Assembly: GCA_035384605.1 (NCBI GenBank)
Contig: DAOOIV010000056.1
Span: 1-35,073, forward strand
Length of the DNA stretch: 35,073 bases
DNA from: Phycisphaerae bacterium
GTDB taxonomy: Bacteria > Planctomycetota > Phycisphaerae > UBA1845 > PWPN01
Reading direction: 5' to 3'
Each line of letters opens with the position of its first letter. Position 1 is the first letter of the stretch. The translations under genes and the position numbers were made by a program. Positions 1 through 8,288 of the stretch are shown piece after piece. The notes beneath the pieces are model-generated. The model was not told where the DNA came from, ran no database searches, and saw nothing but the letters and a program-made list of their open reading frames with translations.

Positions 1-860
1 CCGCCGATCGGCTCAAACATGCTGACACCCTGCGGGTTGATGTTGCCGCCGGCGGCCACACCCATGCCGCCCTGGATCATCGCCCCCAGGTCGGTGATGA
101 TGTCGCCGAACATGTTCGGCACCACGATGGTATCGTAGAATTCGGGGTTTTTCACAAACCACATGCAGCATGCATCCACGTGGTTGTAGTCCCTCTTAAT
201 ATCGGGATAGTCCCGGTCACCGATCTCGTTGAACGCCCGCCACCACAGATCATGGGCATAGGTCAACACGTTCCGTTTGGCGACCAGGGTCAGCATCTTC
301 TTGTGGTTCTTCTTGCGGCAGAACTCAAAGGCATATCGCAAGCAACGCTCGACGCCGAACCGAGTGGCGATCATTTCCTGCGTAGCCACCTCGTTGGGCG
401 TGTTCTTCCGGAGGAAGCCGCCTCCGCCAAAGTACAGATCCTCGGTGTTCTCTCGGATGACATCGAAGTTGATGTGCTCGGGGCCCTTGTCCTTGAGCGG
501 GGTCTCGACGCCGGGATACAGCTTGACCGGTCGAAGGTTGATGTACTGGTCCAACTCGAATCGCAATCGCAGCAGCAGGCCGATTTCAAGGATCCCGGGC
601 GCGATCTCGGGGTCGCCGACGGCCCCGAGGTAGATGCCATCGTATTGCCGGAGTTCGGCGATCTGCTCGTCGGTGATGATGGGGATGTTCTGCTTGTTCG
701 GATCGCCACCGCGAGCCAGATAGGCCTTGCCGCTGAAATCATACTCCGTGGTCGAGTACTGAAAACCCTCCTTGGCCGCGACCTCCTTGAGAACCTTCAG
801 ACCCTCTCTGACGACCTCCGGCCCCGTGCCGTCGCCGCCGATAACCGCGATCTTTAACAC
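1..860 (-). CDS. leuB: 3-isopropylmalate dehydrogenase-like protein, 3' end cut by window edge
   Basis: Member of the isocitrate/isopropylmalate dehydrogenase family, which oxidatively decarboxylates a 2-hydroxyacid with NAD(P) in the cytoplasm. LeuB does this in leucine synthesis. About 286 residues are visible of a usual 340-370. I read the family N-terminus KIAVIGGDGTGPEVV, then LGAVGDP, the substrate-side segment GLLLRLRFELDQYINLRPV, RENTEDLYFGGGG, the AKRNVL segment, and the metal/cofactor region VVPNMFGDIITDLGAMI. The LLRLR..L...NLRPV pattern favours isopropylmalate over isocitrate, but RENTEDLY also occurs in isocitrate and homoisocitrate enzymes, so the substrate is likely rather than certain. 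The start is one of two adjacent GTG codons (863-861 or 860-858). An AAGGAG at 874-869 lies 5 or 8 bases upstream; I chose the second for its spacing. No leu genes are visible alongside. Confidence 0.85.
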   Translation of the reverse strand, partial: MLKIAVIGGDGTGPEVVREGLKVLKEVAAKEGFQYSTTEYDFSGKAYLARGGDPNKQNIPIITDEQIAELRQYDGIYLGAVGDPEIAPGILEIGLLLRLRFELDQYINLRPVKLYPGVETPLKDKGPEHINFDVIRENTEDLYFGGGGFLRKNTPNEVATQEMIATRFGVERCLRYAFEFCRKKNHKKMLTLVAKRNVLTYAHDLWWRAFNEIGDRDYPDIKRDYNHVDACCMWFVKNPEFYDTIVVPNMFGDIITDLGAMIQGGMGVAAGGNINPQGVSMFEPIG

Positions 861-927
861 CACACCTGCTCCTTGGAGGACCAGACAACAGGGCCGGACA
901 CCCGACCCTGGAAAAGGCGAGCCAGAT

Positions 928-956
928 AAGGTATCACATGCATCTGGTTGCTTCAA
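928..956 (-). promoter_or_regulatory. Weak candidate promoter for the leuB-like gene
   Basis: Read on the minus strand: TTGAAG (956-951), 17 bases, then TACCTT (933-928). The -35 is fair and the -10 is poor (3 of 6). It would give a leader of about 60 bases. Offered only because the spacing is exact. Confidence 0.28.
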
Positions 957-1045
957 GCGTCTCTGGAAGCTAGGCCGACGTCGCCTTCAGGAATGACCTA
1001 TCCCTTGGCGGCGAAAGGCTTTAGAACCTTACGGCCGGATATCTG

Positions 1046-1116
1046 TGCGGCTTGCGCGCATGTTTCCGGATCGCGGTACGCTTGGGTTGCGGCCCGCAAA
1101 AAGCCGGTCTGCCTCA
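1046..1116 (+). repeat. Dispersed ~70-bp repeat, copy A
   Basis: Contains the core TTTCCGGATCGC, then GGGTTGCGGCCCGCAAAAAG and a degenerate GGCGGTCCGCC (here GCCGGTCTGCC). Closely matches copy B (25761-25833, minus) and less completely copies C and D. It lies about 50 bases upstream of the Shine-Dalgarno of the lipoprotein gene at 1179, inside a 315-base stretch without a gene (864-1178). I see no tRNA, riboswitch or terminator in the rest of that stretch. Confidence 0.7.
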
Positions 1117-1178
1117 GCACACACATGATCCTTGCTGCCGCTGCCACGGGCCGGATGGCTGACAATGGAGGATTCTCG

Positions 1179-2153
1179 ATGCCGTTTCTCACACCACACC
1201 TGCGCAGGGTAGGACTGACGGGGCTGGTGGGACTGTCCCTGGTCTGGGGTTGCTCCCATTCGGCAGGGCACAAGCCCATCGAGTTCTCTCAGAACGAATG
1301 GGTTTCTCCGAGCGGCAACGTCGGCGTGCAGATCGTGACGGAACACTATGACCTGCGGGTCACCAGCCGGGACGTGCTCTTGCAGCAGTACCTGCCCCGG
1401 TTCATGGAAACCGCGTTTGAAGCCTACAGCTCGACGATCCAACCGAGCCATGAGAACACCGACCGGATGGTCATCTATCTATTCGGCACGCGAGATGAGT
1501 GGGCGGCCTTTACCCGCGTTGCCTATCCCGCGCAGGCCGAGGTCTATCTCCATCTCCAGGCCGGCGGATACACCGACCAGCCGAGCGCCACAGCCGTAAC
1601 GCATGACCTCGGACGCGATCGCTGCCTGTCGTTGCTGGCCCACGAGGGCTTTCACCAATACGTCGCCCGACACCTGAAAAGAGCCCTGCCGGCATGGCTC
1701 AATGAGGGCCTCGCCTGCCAGTGGGAGGGCTTCAAGCTGGTGGAAGGCAGACCTGTCTTCAGCCCGAAGCAGAACTTCCTCCGGCGTAACAGTCTGCGAG
1801 CCGCATTGACCGGGAAAGACACATTCATTCCACTGCCCAAGTTGCTCGCCATGGATGCAGGAGAAGCCGTTGTTCACACCGGGCAAGTGGTACAATCCTA
1901 CTATGCGCAGGTCTGGGCACTCGTTCTCTTTCTTCAACACGGAGCCAACGGCGAGCACGCCAAGGCTTTTCGAGAACTGCTGGCCGACGCCGGTACAGAC
2001 CGACTCGATGCGGCGGTCAGCGCCTACCGAGCCGCAACGCCGGACGCGGCCTCGCTCAGCAACGGCGAGATCATCTTCCGCCACTACATCACGGATGACC
2101 TGGAAAGCTGCGGGAACGACTATTTCAAGTTTGCCCGGAAACTGGTCTTTTGA
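1179..2153 (+). CDS. Lipoprotein with gluzincin-type metallopeptidase motif (DUF1570-like)
   Basis: Predicted 324-residue exported lipoprotein. A short basic N-terminus (PHLRRVGL) and hydrophobic run end at LVWGC, giving a lipobox with Cys25. Residues 155-159 are HEGFH, a HExxH zinc site, and about 15 residues on comes LPAWLNEGLA, whose Glu176 fits the third zinc ligand of gluzincins. This arrangement is that of the DUF1570/peptidase-MA-like families; the substrate is unknown. The frame stays open upstream to 948, but ATG 1179 has GGAGGA at 1167-1172 with a 6-base gap and puts the signal peptide at the N-terminus, so I prefer it. The gene converges on the ABC permease gene (166 bases between stops). 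No clear terminator with a T-run is seen there, only a weak 5-bp hairpin at 2214-2231. Confidence 0.8.
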   Translation: MPFLTPHLRRVGLTGLVGLSLVWGCSHSAGHKPIEFSQNEWVSPSGNVGVQIVTEHYDLRVTSRDVLLQQYLPRFMETAFEAYSSTIQPSHENTDRMVIYLFGTRDEWAAFTRVAYPAQAEVYLHLQAGGYTDQPSATAVTHDLGRDRCLSLLAHEGFHQYVARHLKRALPAWLNEGLACQWEGFKLVEGRPVFSPKQNFLRRNSLRAALTGKDTFIPLPKLLAMDAGEAVVHTGQVVQSYYAQVWALVLFLQHGANGEHAKAFRELLADAGTDRLDAAVSAYRAATPDAASLSNGEIIFRHYITDDLESCGNDYFKFARKLVF

Positions 2154-2319
2154 GCTCCTGAAGGAATCTGAGAGCGTCAGAACGCGACGTCAGTTAGAGG
2201 GGCCACAGTGTGAGACGGGCTTCCGGCCGTCATGAAACGGCGAGACGCCAAAACGGCAGGATGCCGATGCGACACCGGGTAGGAACCAGGGGATCGATCG
2301 CGTGCTCGCAAATGTGCTG

Positions 2320-4044
2320 CTACCACTCGAGTCGCCCGAAATGGCGGATGCCCACCACCAGCGCCACGGCGGCCACGACGATGTTGAAAGCCAGCGTCGC
2401 CGCAACCCAGAACAGCAGCGTCTCGTTGACGAACTCGCCCATGCCGGCCTCGGCCTCGCGGTAGCTCATGATCCCAACGCCGATCAGCGACACCACCACC
2501 AACACCACAGACATCAACAGATTAATGGTGCCGCCAAACCCCCCGGCGATCCTGGCGGGGTTGCGCTCGTGGAGAACCGGCATGCGGGCCCCCATCCCGA
2601 TGCTGAGCCCGCAGAGCCCGATGCAAATCGCCGCGAGGGAGACCAGGTGAGCTGCCTGCAACGGCCATGACAGATCGAGCCGCCATAACGAAGCGCCCAT
2701 GACGATCAGCGCCGTGATCAGCGTCAGCGTCAGAGCATAGAGGAATTTGGCGAGAATGAGGCGGCTTCGTCTCAGCGGCAGCAGACCTAGCAGCCAGAAC
2801 TGCCGGCCCTCCAGGGACACCAGCGGGAAGACGAAACGGCTGGTGAACGTGGCCAGAATCAGGCTGATGGCCACCGAATTCAAGAACGCGACCAGCAGTT
2901 GGAGTCGCGGGTCGTTCAGATCGGTCCAGGTCCGTTGCGCGTTGCTCACGTACAGGATCAACAGACCCAACAGAATCGCCATCTGCGACCACTGCAACGG
3001 ATCGCGAAAGAAAGCTTTCAGGTCCTTGGCCGCCAGCAGCCGCTGGGTCTTCGGCAGGTACGCGAACATCAACTCCGCCAACCAGGCAAGCATCTTTCCG
3101 CCGATGCCCACTCTTCGCTGTCGACCGCCTTGAGCCCGACTGTACGCCGGCATGAACCGCCGCGAGACCACCGACACCGCGACGACGCCGGCAAACAACG
3201 AATTCGCCATGGTGATGTAGAGGTAATAGCCTCCAAGGCCCGATCTGCCCTGGAGGGCATTCATGATTCCCTTGGACACCCAGGTATGCGGAAAGAGGGC
3301 GTTGCCGAGCAATCCGATGCGGTCGTAGAACCGCTCCAGCCAATCGGCGGAAGTCATCGGCGTCGCCAGAACGCCTCGAAACCACCATATCCCGACCACG
3401 ATGATGAGAATGAGCACCAGAACAAGCGCCCGTCGGGGCGTGCGAGGGCAAATCATCACCGAACCCCACGCCAGCAACAACCCGAGAGCCCCCGGCAACG
3501 GGATGAACGCGAGGAACAGGGCCAGAAAAAGCGGATAGAACGTCCATTCCTCGCTGTAGACGCGAGCCAATGCCATCATCAGCGGCAAACCGAGCAGGAT
3601 CAGGGACCAACTCGACAAAACAAGGCTCTCGATGAACTTGACGATGACCAGATCCCGGGGCTCGACCGGTGCGGCCAGCAGATAACCAATCTCGGGCCTT
3701 TTGAAGAGAATCCCATAGCAGAGAATCGCGTTCGAGAAGGCCAGCATGCCCATCAGAGCCAGGAACAGGAAGTGAAACATCACCGGTGTGGCAACGATGC
3801 CTTCGAGGACCGACCTGTTCACCACCAGCAGCGACTGTACCAACAATTCGTAGAGAGCGGCCCAGATCAGCAGCAGTGACGCGGCCGTGCCCAGGAACTT
3901 GAGCGGCCGATCCTGAAAAACCTGTCGGAGCGTATTCCTCAGGACGGCCGTCCGCACCCGGACAAGGAACAGCACGCCGGGCGTGGCGGAGACCGTCGCG
4001 CAAACGCCGCCGGTGGCGGGAACGTCTCGTCGCTCGCTGGTCAT
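2320..4044 (-). CDS. ABC transporter permease, large integral membrane subunit
   Basis: A 574-residue, strongly hydrophobic protein with about a dozen likely membrane spans in two groups. The first group includes LGTAASLLLIWAALYELLV and a span near GMLAFSNAILCYGILF; the second begins after a cytoplasmic stretch (KTQRLLAAKDLKAFFRDP) and ends with TLAFNIVVAAVALVVGI. The KDLK.FFRDP segment before a membrane pair is typical of ABC-2-type exporter permeases. The gene follows the ATPase gene by 34 bases on the same strand, so the two should form one transporter. The cargo cannot be read from sequence. ATG 4044 has AAGG only 2 bases upstream, a poor site, so a later GTG (at VLFLVRVR, about residue 24) could be the true start. 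Confidence 0.82.
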   Translation of the reverse strand: MTSERRDVPATGGVCATVSATPGVLFLVRVRTAVLRNTLRQVFQDRPLKFLGTAASLLLIWAALYELLVQSLLVVNRSVLEGIVATPVMFHFLFLALMGMLAFSNAILCYGILFKRPEIGYLLAAPVEPRDLVIVKFIESLVLSSWSLILLGLPLMMALARVYSEEWTFYPLFLALFLAFIPLPGALGLLLAWGSVMICPRTPRRALVLVLILIIVVGIWWFRGVLATPMTSADWLERFYDRIGLLGNALFPHTWVSKGIMNALQGRSGLGGYYLYITMANSLFAGVVAVSVVSRRFMPAYSRAQGGRQRRVGIGGKMLAWLAELMFAYLPKTQRLLAAKDLKAFFRDPLQWSQMAILLGLLILYVSNAQRTWTDLNDPRLQLLVAFLNSVAISLILATFTSRFVFPLVSLEGRQFWLLGLLPLRRSRLILAKFLYALTLTLITALIVMGASLWRLDLSWPLQAAHLVSLAAICIGLCGLSIGMGARMPVLHERNPARIAGGFGGTINLLMSVVLVVVSLIGVGIMSYREAEAGMGEFVNETLLFWVAATLAFNIVVAAVALVVGIRHFGRLEW

Positions 4045-4078
4045 TGCCTTAGCATCCCGAAAAACACATCCTCCGTCC

Positions 4079-4840
4079 TCATACCGGGATGGTCTCGGCC
4101 TGCCCGTTTCCGTGGTCGGCGGTCAGCCTCAGGAAGATATCCTCCAGGGATTCGTCGCGACGGGCATGGGCTCGGAGTTCCTCGAGGGTACCGCAGGCCG
4201 TAAGCCTGCCACGATGAATGATGCCAATCCGGTCCGCGACGGCCTCGGCCACCTCCAGCGTATGGGTGCTCATGAACACCGTGCATCCTCGCGAGGTCAT
4301 TTCCCACATGATTTCTTTGACCGTGCGGACGGTGCGCGGATCGAGTCCGACCATGGGTTCGTCGATCACCAAGAGCTTGGGGTCATGCAGCAGCGCGGCG
4401 GCCAAGACGGTCCGCTGTTTCATCCCGTGAGAGTAGCTTTCGGTAAGCTGATCGAGGAAGCTGCCCATCTCCAGTCGTTCGATCAGGCCGCCAGCGCGAG
4501 CCTTTATTGTGGCGGCGCTCAGCCCGTACATGCGACCGACGAAATCGAGGAATTCCCGGCCGGTCAGCTTTTCGTAGAGAAACGGCTGGTCGGGCACGTA
4601 GGCCATCCGGGCTTTCGCCTGGCGTCCGTCGCGGCCCATGGCATACCCGCAAACGCGGATGTCGCCGTCGTCGGCCACCAGCAGACCGGCAATCATCTTG
4701 ATCGTCGTGGTCTTGCCCGCGCCGTTAGGGCCGAGAAAGGCAAACAGCTCGCCCTCGCGAATCTCCAAAGAAAGCCGGTCGACGGCGGTGAAATCGCCGT
4801 ACCGCTTGGTGACTTCGCGCAGTTCAATGGCTGCGGGCAT
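4079..4840 (-). CDS. ABC transporter ATP-binding protein
   Basis: A 253-residue ATPase subunit with every core motif in order: Walker A GPNGAGKT at residues 37-44, Q-loop region VPDQPFLY, signature YSHGMKQ in place of LSGGQ, Walker B LLVIDEPMVGLDP, and the H-loop STHTLE. The YSHGMKQ signature with GLDP is common in ABC-2 type export or drug-transport ATPases. The start lies 2 bases after the stop of the upstream gene (TGA, AC, ATG), and the permease follows at 4044, so the three genes form a tight operon. It hydrolyses ATP at the cytoplasmic face to drive the permease. The substrate is not known. Confidence 0.93.
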   Translation of the reverse strand: MPAAIELREVTKRYGDFTAVDRLSLEIREGELFAFLGPNGAGKTTTIKMIAGLLVADDGDIRVCGYAMGRDGRQAKARMAYVPDQPFLYEKLTGREFLDFVGRMYGLSAATIKARAGGLIERLEMGSFLDQLTESYSHGMKQRTVLAAALLHDPKLLVIDEPMVGLDPRTVRTVKEIMWEMTSRGCTVFMSTHTLEVAEAVADRIGIIHRGRLTACGTLEELRAHARRDESLEDIFLRLTADHGNGQAETIPV

Positions 4841-4842
4841 GT

Positions 4843-5712
4843 TCAGTTCCCCTGCGGCTCCATCCGCCCCATGCTCTTGTGGCTCTTGGCATTGTCGCGA
4901 GCTTCTTCGTTGTAGGCCTCCATGATCAAGGTGACGCGACCGACGCCGGGCAGATCGGCCTCCTGCCGAAATACGCGACCTTTCTCATCGACCCAGGCCT
5001 TGGAAGACGGCGGCACGGTTTCCACGATGAAACAGTCGACGGTGCGGCCCGGCTCGAAGGGGTGGGCAATTGCTTCTTTGCCGGTCACCCTGGCGACCAC
5101 CGATTTGAATTCCGTCCGCCCGCTCAACACCGCGGTCAACGGGTCAAGCATCTGCATCCGCCATGACTGTCCGAGACGAAGGGTGGGCAGGCAGGCCAAT
5201 GGATTCAACGACTCCCCGATCATGCGGCTGGCGGCATAGTCAAGGGGCACCTCGCGACGGATCGGACCAAACTGCATTTCCACCGGGAAATAGATGCCCC
5301 GCCGCTCGCCGTGGACGAAGATCTTCTGGTCCAGGAAGCCATGGACGTCCAGCCTGAAACCCTCCAATGCTCCCTGCCGGTCAAAATCAGCCTGAGACTC
5401 GATTCGGATTGAGGGAATCATTTTCAACGGCAATGCCGGGATGTTCGACAGCCCATCGAGCAGGACCGTCCCGTTGACCGACGCGGTCTCGCGGTTCACG
5501 CGAACCTCGCTCCAGGCGGTTCCAAGGCGGCGGTCCCGGCTGTCGACGATTCGATACTGTTGGAGGGGCTCATCAAGTAACTTGAACTGCTCCACGGTGA
5601 TGCGCGGCGGGTCTTGGGCGATCCATTCGGGCATGACGTCGTGCACGAACAACGATACCATCGCCGCCGCCCACAACAGGAAAGCCGCAAGACCGAGGAG
5701 TCGATAGATCAT
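4843..5712 (-). CDS. Membrane-anchored hypothetical protein, first gene of ABC operon
   Basis: 289 residues. One N-terminal hydrophobic segment (LLGLAAFLLWAAAMVSLFV) is followed by a non-cytoplasmic domain rich in beta-type sequence, with no catalytic motif I recognise. The frame is open up to 5892, but ATG 5712 has GAAGGTG 6 bases upstream and begins right at the membrane segment. A candidate promoter (5777-5805) also lies inside the longer frame, so the short form is favoured. Its stop is 2 bases before the ATPase start, so translation is probably coupled. By context it could be a periplasmic partner or substrate-handling factor of the exporter. That is inference only; the name should stay hypothetical. 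Confidence 0.75.
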   Translation of the reverse strand: MIYRLLGLAAFLLWAAAMVSLFVHDVMPEWIAQDPPRITVEQFKLLDEPLQQYRIVDSRDRRLGTAWSEVRVNRETASVNGTVLLDGLSNIPALPLKMIPSIRIESQADFDRQGALEGFRLDVHGFLDQKIFVHGERRGIYFPVEMQFGPIRREVPLDYAASRMIGESLNPLACLPTLRLGQSWRMQMLDPLTAVLSGRTEFKSVVARVTGKEAIAHPFEPGRTVDCFIVETVPPSSKAWVDEKGRVFRQEADLPGVGRVTLIMEAYNEEARDNAKSHKSMGRMEPQGN

Positions 5713-5776
5713 GGCCCACCTTCGCGCCGCCGGGCGGAAAACCGTGGTCGAACCATCCGCTCGACGCTTCCACCTG

Positions 5777-5805
5777 ATCTTATCCGTCGGGATGAGGCAA
5801 GACAA
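5777..5805 (-). promoter_or_regulatory. Candidate sigma70-type promoter for ABC exporter operon
   Basis: On the minus strand TTGTCT (5805-5800), 17 bases, TAAGAT (5782-5777). Each box matches consensus at 4 of 6 positions. The leader to ATG 5712 would be about 58 bases. The rest of the 417-base stretch 5713-6129 shows nothing else I can support. Confidence 0.45.
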
Positions 5806-6129
5806 TTTCGAACCTGCGCGTCTCGCGTTTTTCGTTTCTGACGAATGATCTGCAACCACGGCCGCCGCGAAACCTCGATCCTGCATGGTCATCCGCGGTC
5901 GTCCGGTTGCTCCGGCGCGTCATCCCGGTCGGCTTTGCCTGGCCACGCTCGGGACATCGGCCGGACGTGTTGCCTGTCAACTCATACCCGCCGGCGCTGC
6001 GAGCGGTTGCGGATGCCGGAAATGACAGCTCAAATGCACGCCGCCGGATTCGCCTGCTCCTCGCCGGGCTGCCCCGCACAACGCGGACCCTGCCGCAACC
6101 GTGACTCGGACGCACCTGCAGAACCGCGG

Positions 6130-6615
6130 TCAGAAAACAACCGCGCCGACCATCTGGGATACGCCCAGAAACATAGACCCGGCCCCCAGAAGCATGCTGG
6201 GCGGGGGATGGCCCACGTACGGACGGGCCCACTTGGGCATGCGCCGGATGTTGAGCACCTGCGAGCCGAGGACGATGCTGATCACCCCGCCGCCGAATGC
6301 GATGATGGAGACCAGCGGCGCGAGGCCATCCAGGCCGACCAGCCGAACGAACCCAAGCGCGCACCACACGATTAAGCCGATGGTGATTCCGAGCTTGGCA
6401 TCCTGGTTGGCATGACGGAGCCGGAGCGCGACGTTCCAGATGCGCCTGGTGCGTCTGCGCACCTCCTCCCACCGAAAGGGCGTACCGCATTCCGGACATC
6501 GCTCCTCGGGCAGGCCGGTCAGATCGTACTGGCATTTGGCGCACGTCGGCGGCAGGGGAAGTCGCCATTTATCCTTTGGCGCGAGCTGGTCAAGTTCGTC
6601 CCAGGTAAAGCCCAA
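6130..6615 (-). CDS. Zinc-ribbon membrane protein, hypothetical
   Basis: 161 residues. A Cys4 zinc-ribbon-like site C25-x2-C28-x11-C40-x2-C43 lies in the sequence CAKCQYDLTGLPEERCPECG, a form I associate with planctomycete membrane proteins. A basic linker (RRRTRRIW) and about three membrane spans follow (near residues 72-90, 95-115 and 140-160). The start is TTG at 6615, with AGGGGG 5 bases upstream; there is no in-frame ATG before the Cys motif. The stop of the thiamine gene lies 13 bases upstream, so the two are probably co-transcribed, though nothing in this protein suggests thiamine chemistry. Function unknown. Confidence 0.72.
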   Translation of the reverse strand: MGFTWDELDQLAPKDKWRLPLPPTCAKCQYDLTGLPEERCPECGTPFRWEEVRRRTRRIWNVALRLRHANQDAKLGITIGLIVWCALGFVRLVGLDGLAPLVSIIAFGGGVISIVLGSQVLNIRRMPKWARPYVGHPPPSMLLGAGSMFLGVSQMVGAVVF

Positions 6616-6628
6616 TGAGACCCCCTGC

Positions 6629-7654
6629 TCAGCCGAGAAGCGCGCGGGCGACCGTCCGCGGATCGTCCGAACTGATGACGGTGGAACATACGCACAACCG
6701 TCTGGCCCCGGCTTGCCTCAGTATACCCATGTTATCGACGGTGATGCCACCTACGGGTACGACCGGAATTGACGTCTCGGATTCGGCCAAGGCCAGCAGG
6801 GAGGGGCCGGGCACGTGCTCCTGCGGTTTGGTGGCGGAGGCGAACATCGGCCCGACGGCAATGTAGTCCGGAGTCAGGCGAAGCGCCGCCCTGAATTGTT
6901 CGGGCGTGTGCGTGCTCAGACCGATGAGCCGATCAGGCCCCAGGATACGCCGAGCGTCGGCAACAGGCATGTCCGTCTGGCCAAGGTGGACGCCGTCGGC
7001 GTCGCTGAGGACCGCGATGTCCGGCCGGTCATTGACAATGAATACCACTGCCCGTTCGCGGCAAAGAGCCGACAACCGGCGGGCCCGGACCAGCAACTCG
7101 CCGTCGTCCATGCCCTTCTCGCGAAGCTGGATGCAATCGGCCCCGCCGGCAATCGCCTCGGCGGCCGTTTCCAGCCAATCGCGACGGCACATCGACGCGG
7201 TCACCAGCACGTAGAGCCGCACCCTGGCGAACCGTGCGGAACGTGGCCCGCGCATGATCACCCGCTGCTCGACTTCGTACGCACGGTAGCGCAGCGATTC
7301 CATCGCCGCCGACAGGCCGACGTCAAACGTCTTGGCATACTCCTCAATGGTCCGCAGGGCCTCGGACAACCGCTTAGCCGAGGCGACGCAGGCATCGCGG
7401 GCATCCGTCCGATGCCGTTCAGACTCCGTGGAGATGCCGGTCCCGACGTCTCCCGGCGTGTCTCGCGCACCCAGCAGGTCTTCCAGAGAAACGTGCCTGA
7501 CGCATTCACGAAGATCGTGACGCAACTGCTTGAGCACCGCACAGCCTGCCGGATCGTCCAGCACGAAGCGAACGTAGTCTTCCATCACCCGCAGCGCCTC
7601 GCGGGTCCGGTTGAGGTTAGCGTCCAGGATTCTGGCGATTTCACGAGTGAGCAT
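6629..7654 (-). CDS. thiE: Thiamine-phosphate synthase with N-terminal extension
   Basis: 341 residues. The C-terminal ~200 residues form a ThiE barrel, which joins HMP-PP and the thiazole phosphate to make thiamine phosphate in the cytoplasm. I see QLREKGMDD, NDRPDIAVLSDADGVHLGQ, GLSTHTPEQ, VGPMFASATKP and the phosphate-binding VPVGGIT. The N-terminal ~130 residues (ILDANLNRTREALRVMEDYV ... SEALRTIEEYAK) are the helical domain found fused to ThiE in cyanobacteria and some other phyla; its role is not settled. ThiE alone is near 210 residues, so the length fits a fusion. ATG 7654 opens right at the conserved N-terminus, but its Shine-Dalgarno is weak (GGAGAG about 12 bases away). No TPP riboswitch was recognised upstream. 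Confidence 0.9.
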   Translation of the reverse strand: MLTREIARILDANLNRTREALRVMEDYVRFVLDDPAGCAVLKQLRHDLRECVRHVSLEDLLGARDTPGDVGTGISTESERHRTDARDACVASAKRLSEALRTIEEYAKTFDVGLSAAMESLRYRAYEVEQRVIMRGPRSARFARVRLYVLVTASMCRRDWLETAAEAIAGGADCIQLREKGMDDGELLVRARRLSALCRERAVVFIVNDRPDIAVLSDADGVHLGQTDMPVADARRILGPDRLIGLSTHTPEQFRAALRLTPDYIAVGPMFASATKPQEHVPGPSLLALAESETSIPVVPVGGITVDNMGILRQAGARRLCVCSTVISSDDPRTVARALLG

Positions 7655-7712
7655 TCAGCTAGCGAGCTCTCCGCGATCAGTTCTCAGAATGCGTGTGAAG
7701 ACCGTAGGGCAT

Positions 7713-7741
7713 GGTCGGAGCCACCGAAGGTGGCGGAGACC
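7713..7741. other. Inverted-repeat hairpin upstream of thiE
   Basis: GGTC-GGA-GCCACC-GAA-GGTGGC-GGA-GACC: a perfect 6-bp inner stem, a symmetric GGA/GGA internal loop and a 4-bp outer stem. It lies in the 201 bases between the hypothetical gene and thiE. No T-run follows in either direction, so it is not a standard terminator. It could be a processing or leader structure. Confidence 0.5.
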
Positions 7742-7855
7742 TGCCGGTCCTGGCGACGGAATATGGCAGGTGTCGGTCGTCACAGCGGACCAGAGCGAGG
7801 TAGGCTCGACACTGCCCCAACGACCGGCCCCGTCGGTTTTCGCACACACTCTCGG

Positions 7856-8284
7856 TCACCAAAACTCTACGATCAGTATGGACTCGCCGTCGTCTGACTG
7901 CAACCCGGAACTCCACCTGTTCAACACCACCCGCAGGATATCGCCGGTGGAAGTTGAGGGCTTCGGCCCGTTCTCACCGGGACGTTCACACCCCAGTCCG
8001 ACATAGAATACGTCATCGACACGGACAAAGGAGCGGGCGAACGTGTCGGCCGTGAAGGTGACCTCGCACTTGAAGCTCTGCACATCGGCCGTCGCGTAGA
8101 TCGAGTTCTCGTAGCTGCTGCCCTCCGGCGGCGTGCAGAGAACGTAACTCAACACTACCGATTCAGGAGTCTGCGTCTGCGCACTTGGTAACGCTCTTGC
8201 GAAAAGAGCGGCAACGGCAGGCAAGCAGGCGACATTTGTTCCAAGGGACCAACCGACTAACAGACCAACGAACCAACAGACCAA
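7856..8284 (-). CDS. Hypothetical small protein with possible signal peptide
   Basis: Up to 142 residues with no family that I recognise. The body (SVVLSYVLCTPPEGSSYENS ... ILIVEFW) reads as a small beta-rich exported domain with two Cys. The N-terminus is odd. Residues 1-12 are encoded by an 8-bp tandem repeat, and the only early start is TTG 8284, 4 bases after the ribBA stop. The hydrophobic run ACLPAVAALFARALPSAQ would make a signal peptide, but it needs an upstream start. The frame is intact and differs in composition from a shadow ORF. Co-transcription with ribBA is likely from position. Start and even expression are uncertain. Confidence 0.45.
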   Translation of the reverse strand: MVCWFVGLLVGWSLGTNVACLPAVAALFARALPSAQTQTPESVVLSYVLCTPPEGSSYENSIYATADVQSFKCEVTFTADTFARSFVRVDDVFYVGLGCERPGENGPKPSTSTGDILRVVLNRWSSGLQSDDGESILIVEFW

Positions 8285-8287
8285 TCC
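8248..8287. repeat. Degenerate 8-bp tandem repeat, five units
   Basis: Plus-strand units ACCAACCG, ACTAACAG, ACCAACGA, ACCAACAG, ACCAATCC follow each other without gaps. The array ends one base before the ribBA stop codon and forms the 5' end of the small hypothetical gene. Confidence 0.8.
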
Positions 8288-8288
8288 C

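Noticed and set aside
180..857. Long plus-strand frame over the left edge
   Set aside because: It is the complement of the isopropylmalate dehydrogenase gene, whose minus-strand translation has every family motif.
2154..2319. Bidirectional terminator between convergent genes
   Set aside because: Only a 5-bp hairpin (2214-2231) with an 8-base loop and no T-run on either side.
6815..7897. 360-codon plus-strand frame
   Set aside because: Antisense to thiE; His/Arg/Gly-rich with no family features, as expected for a GC-rich shadow frame.
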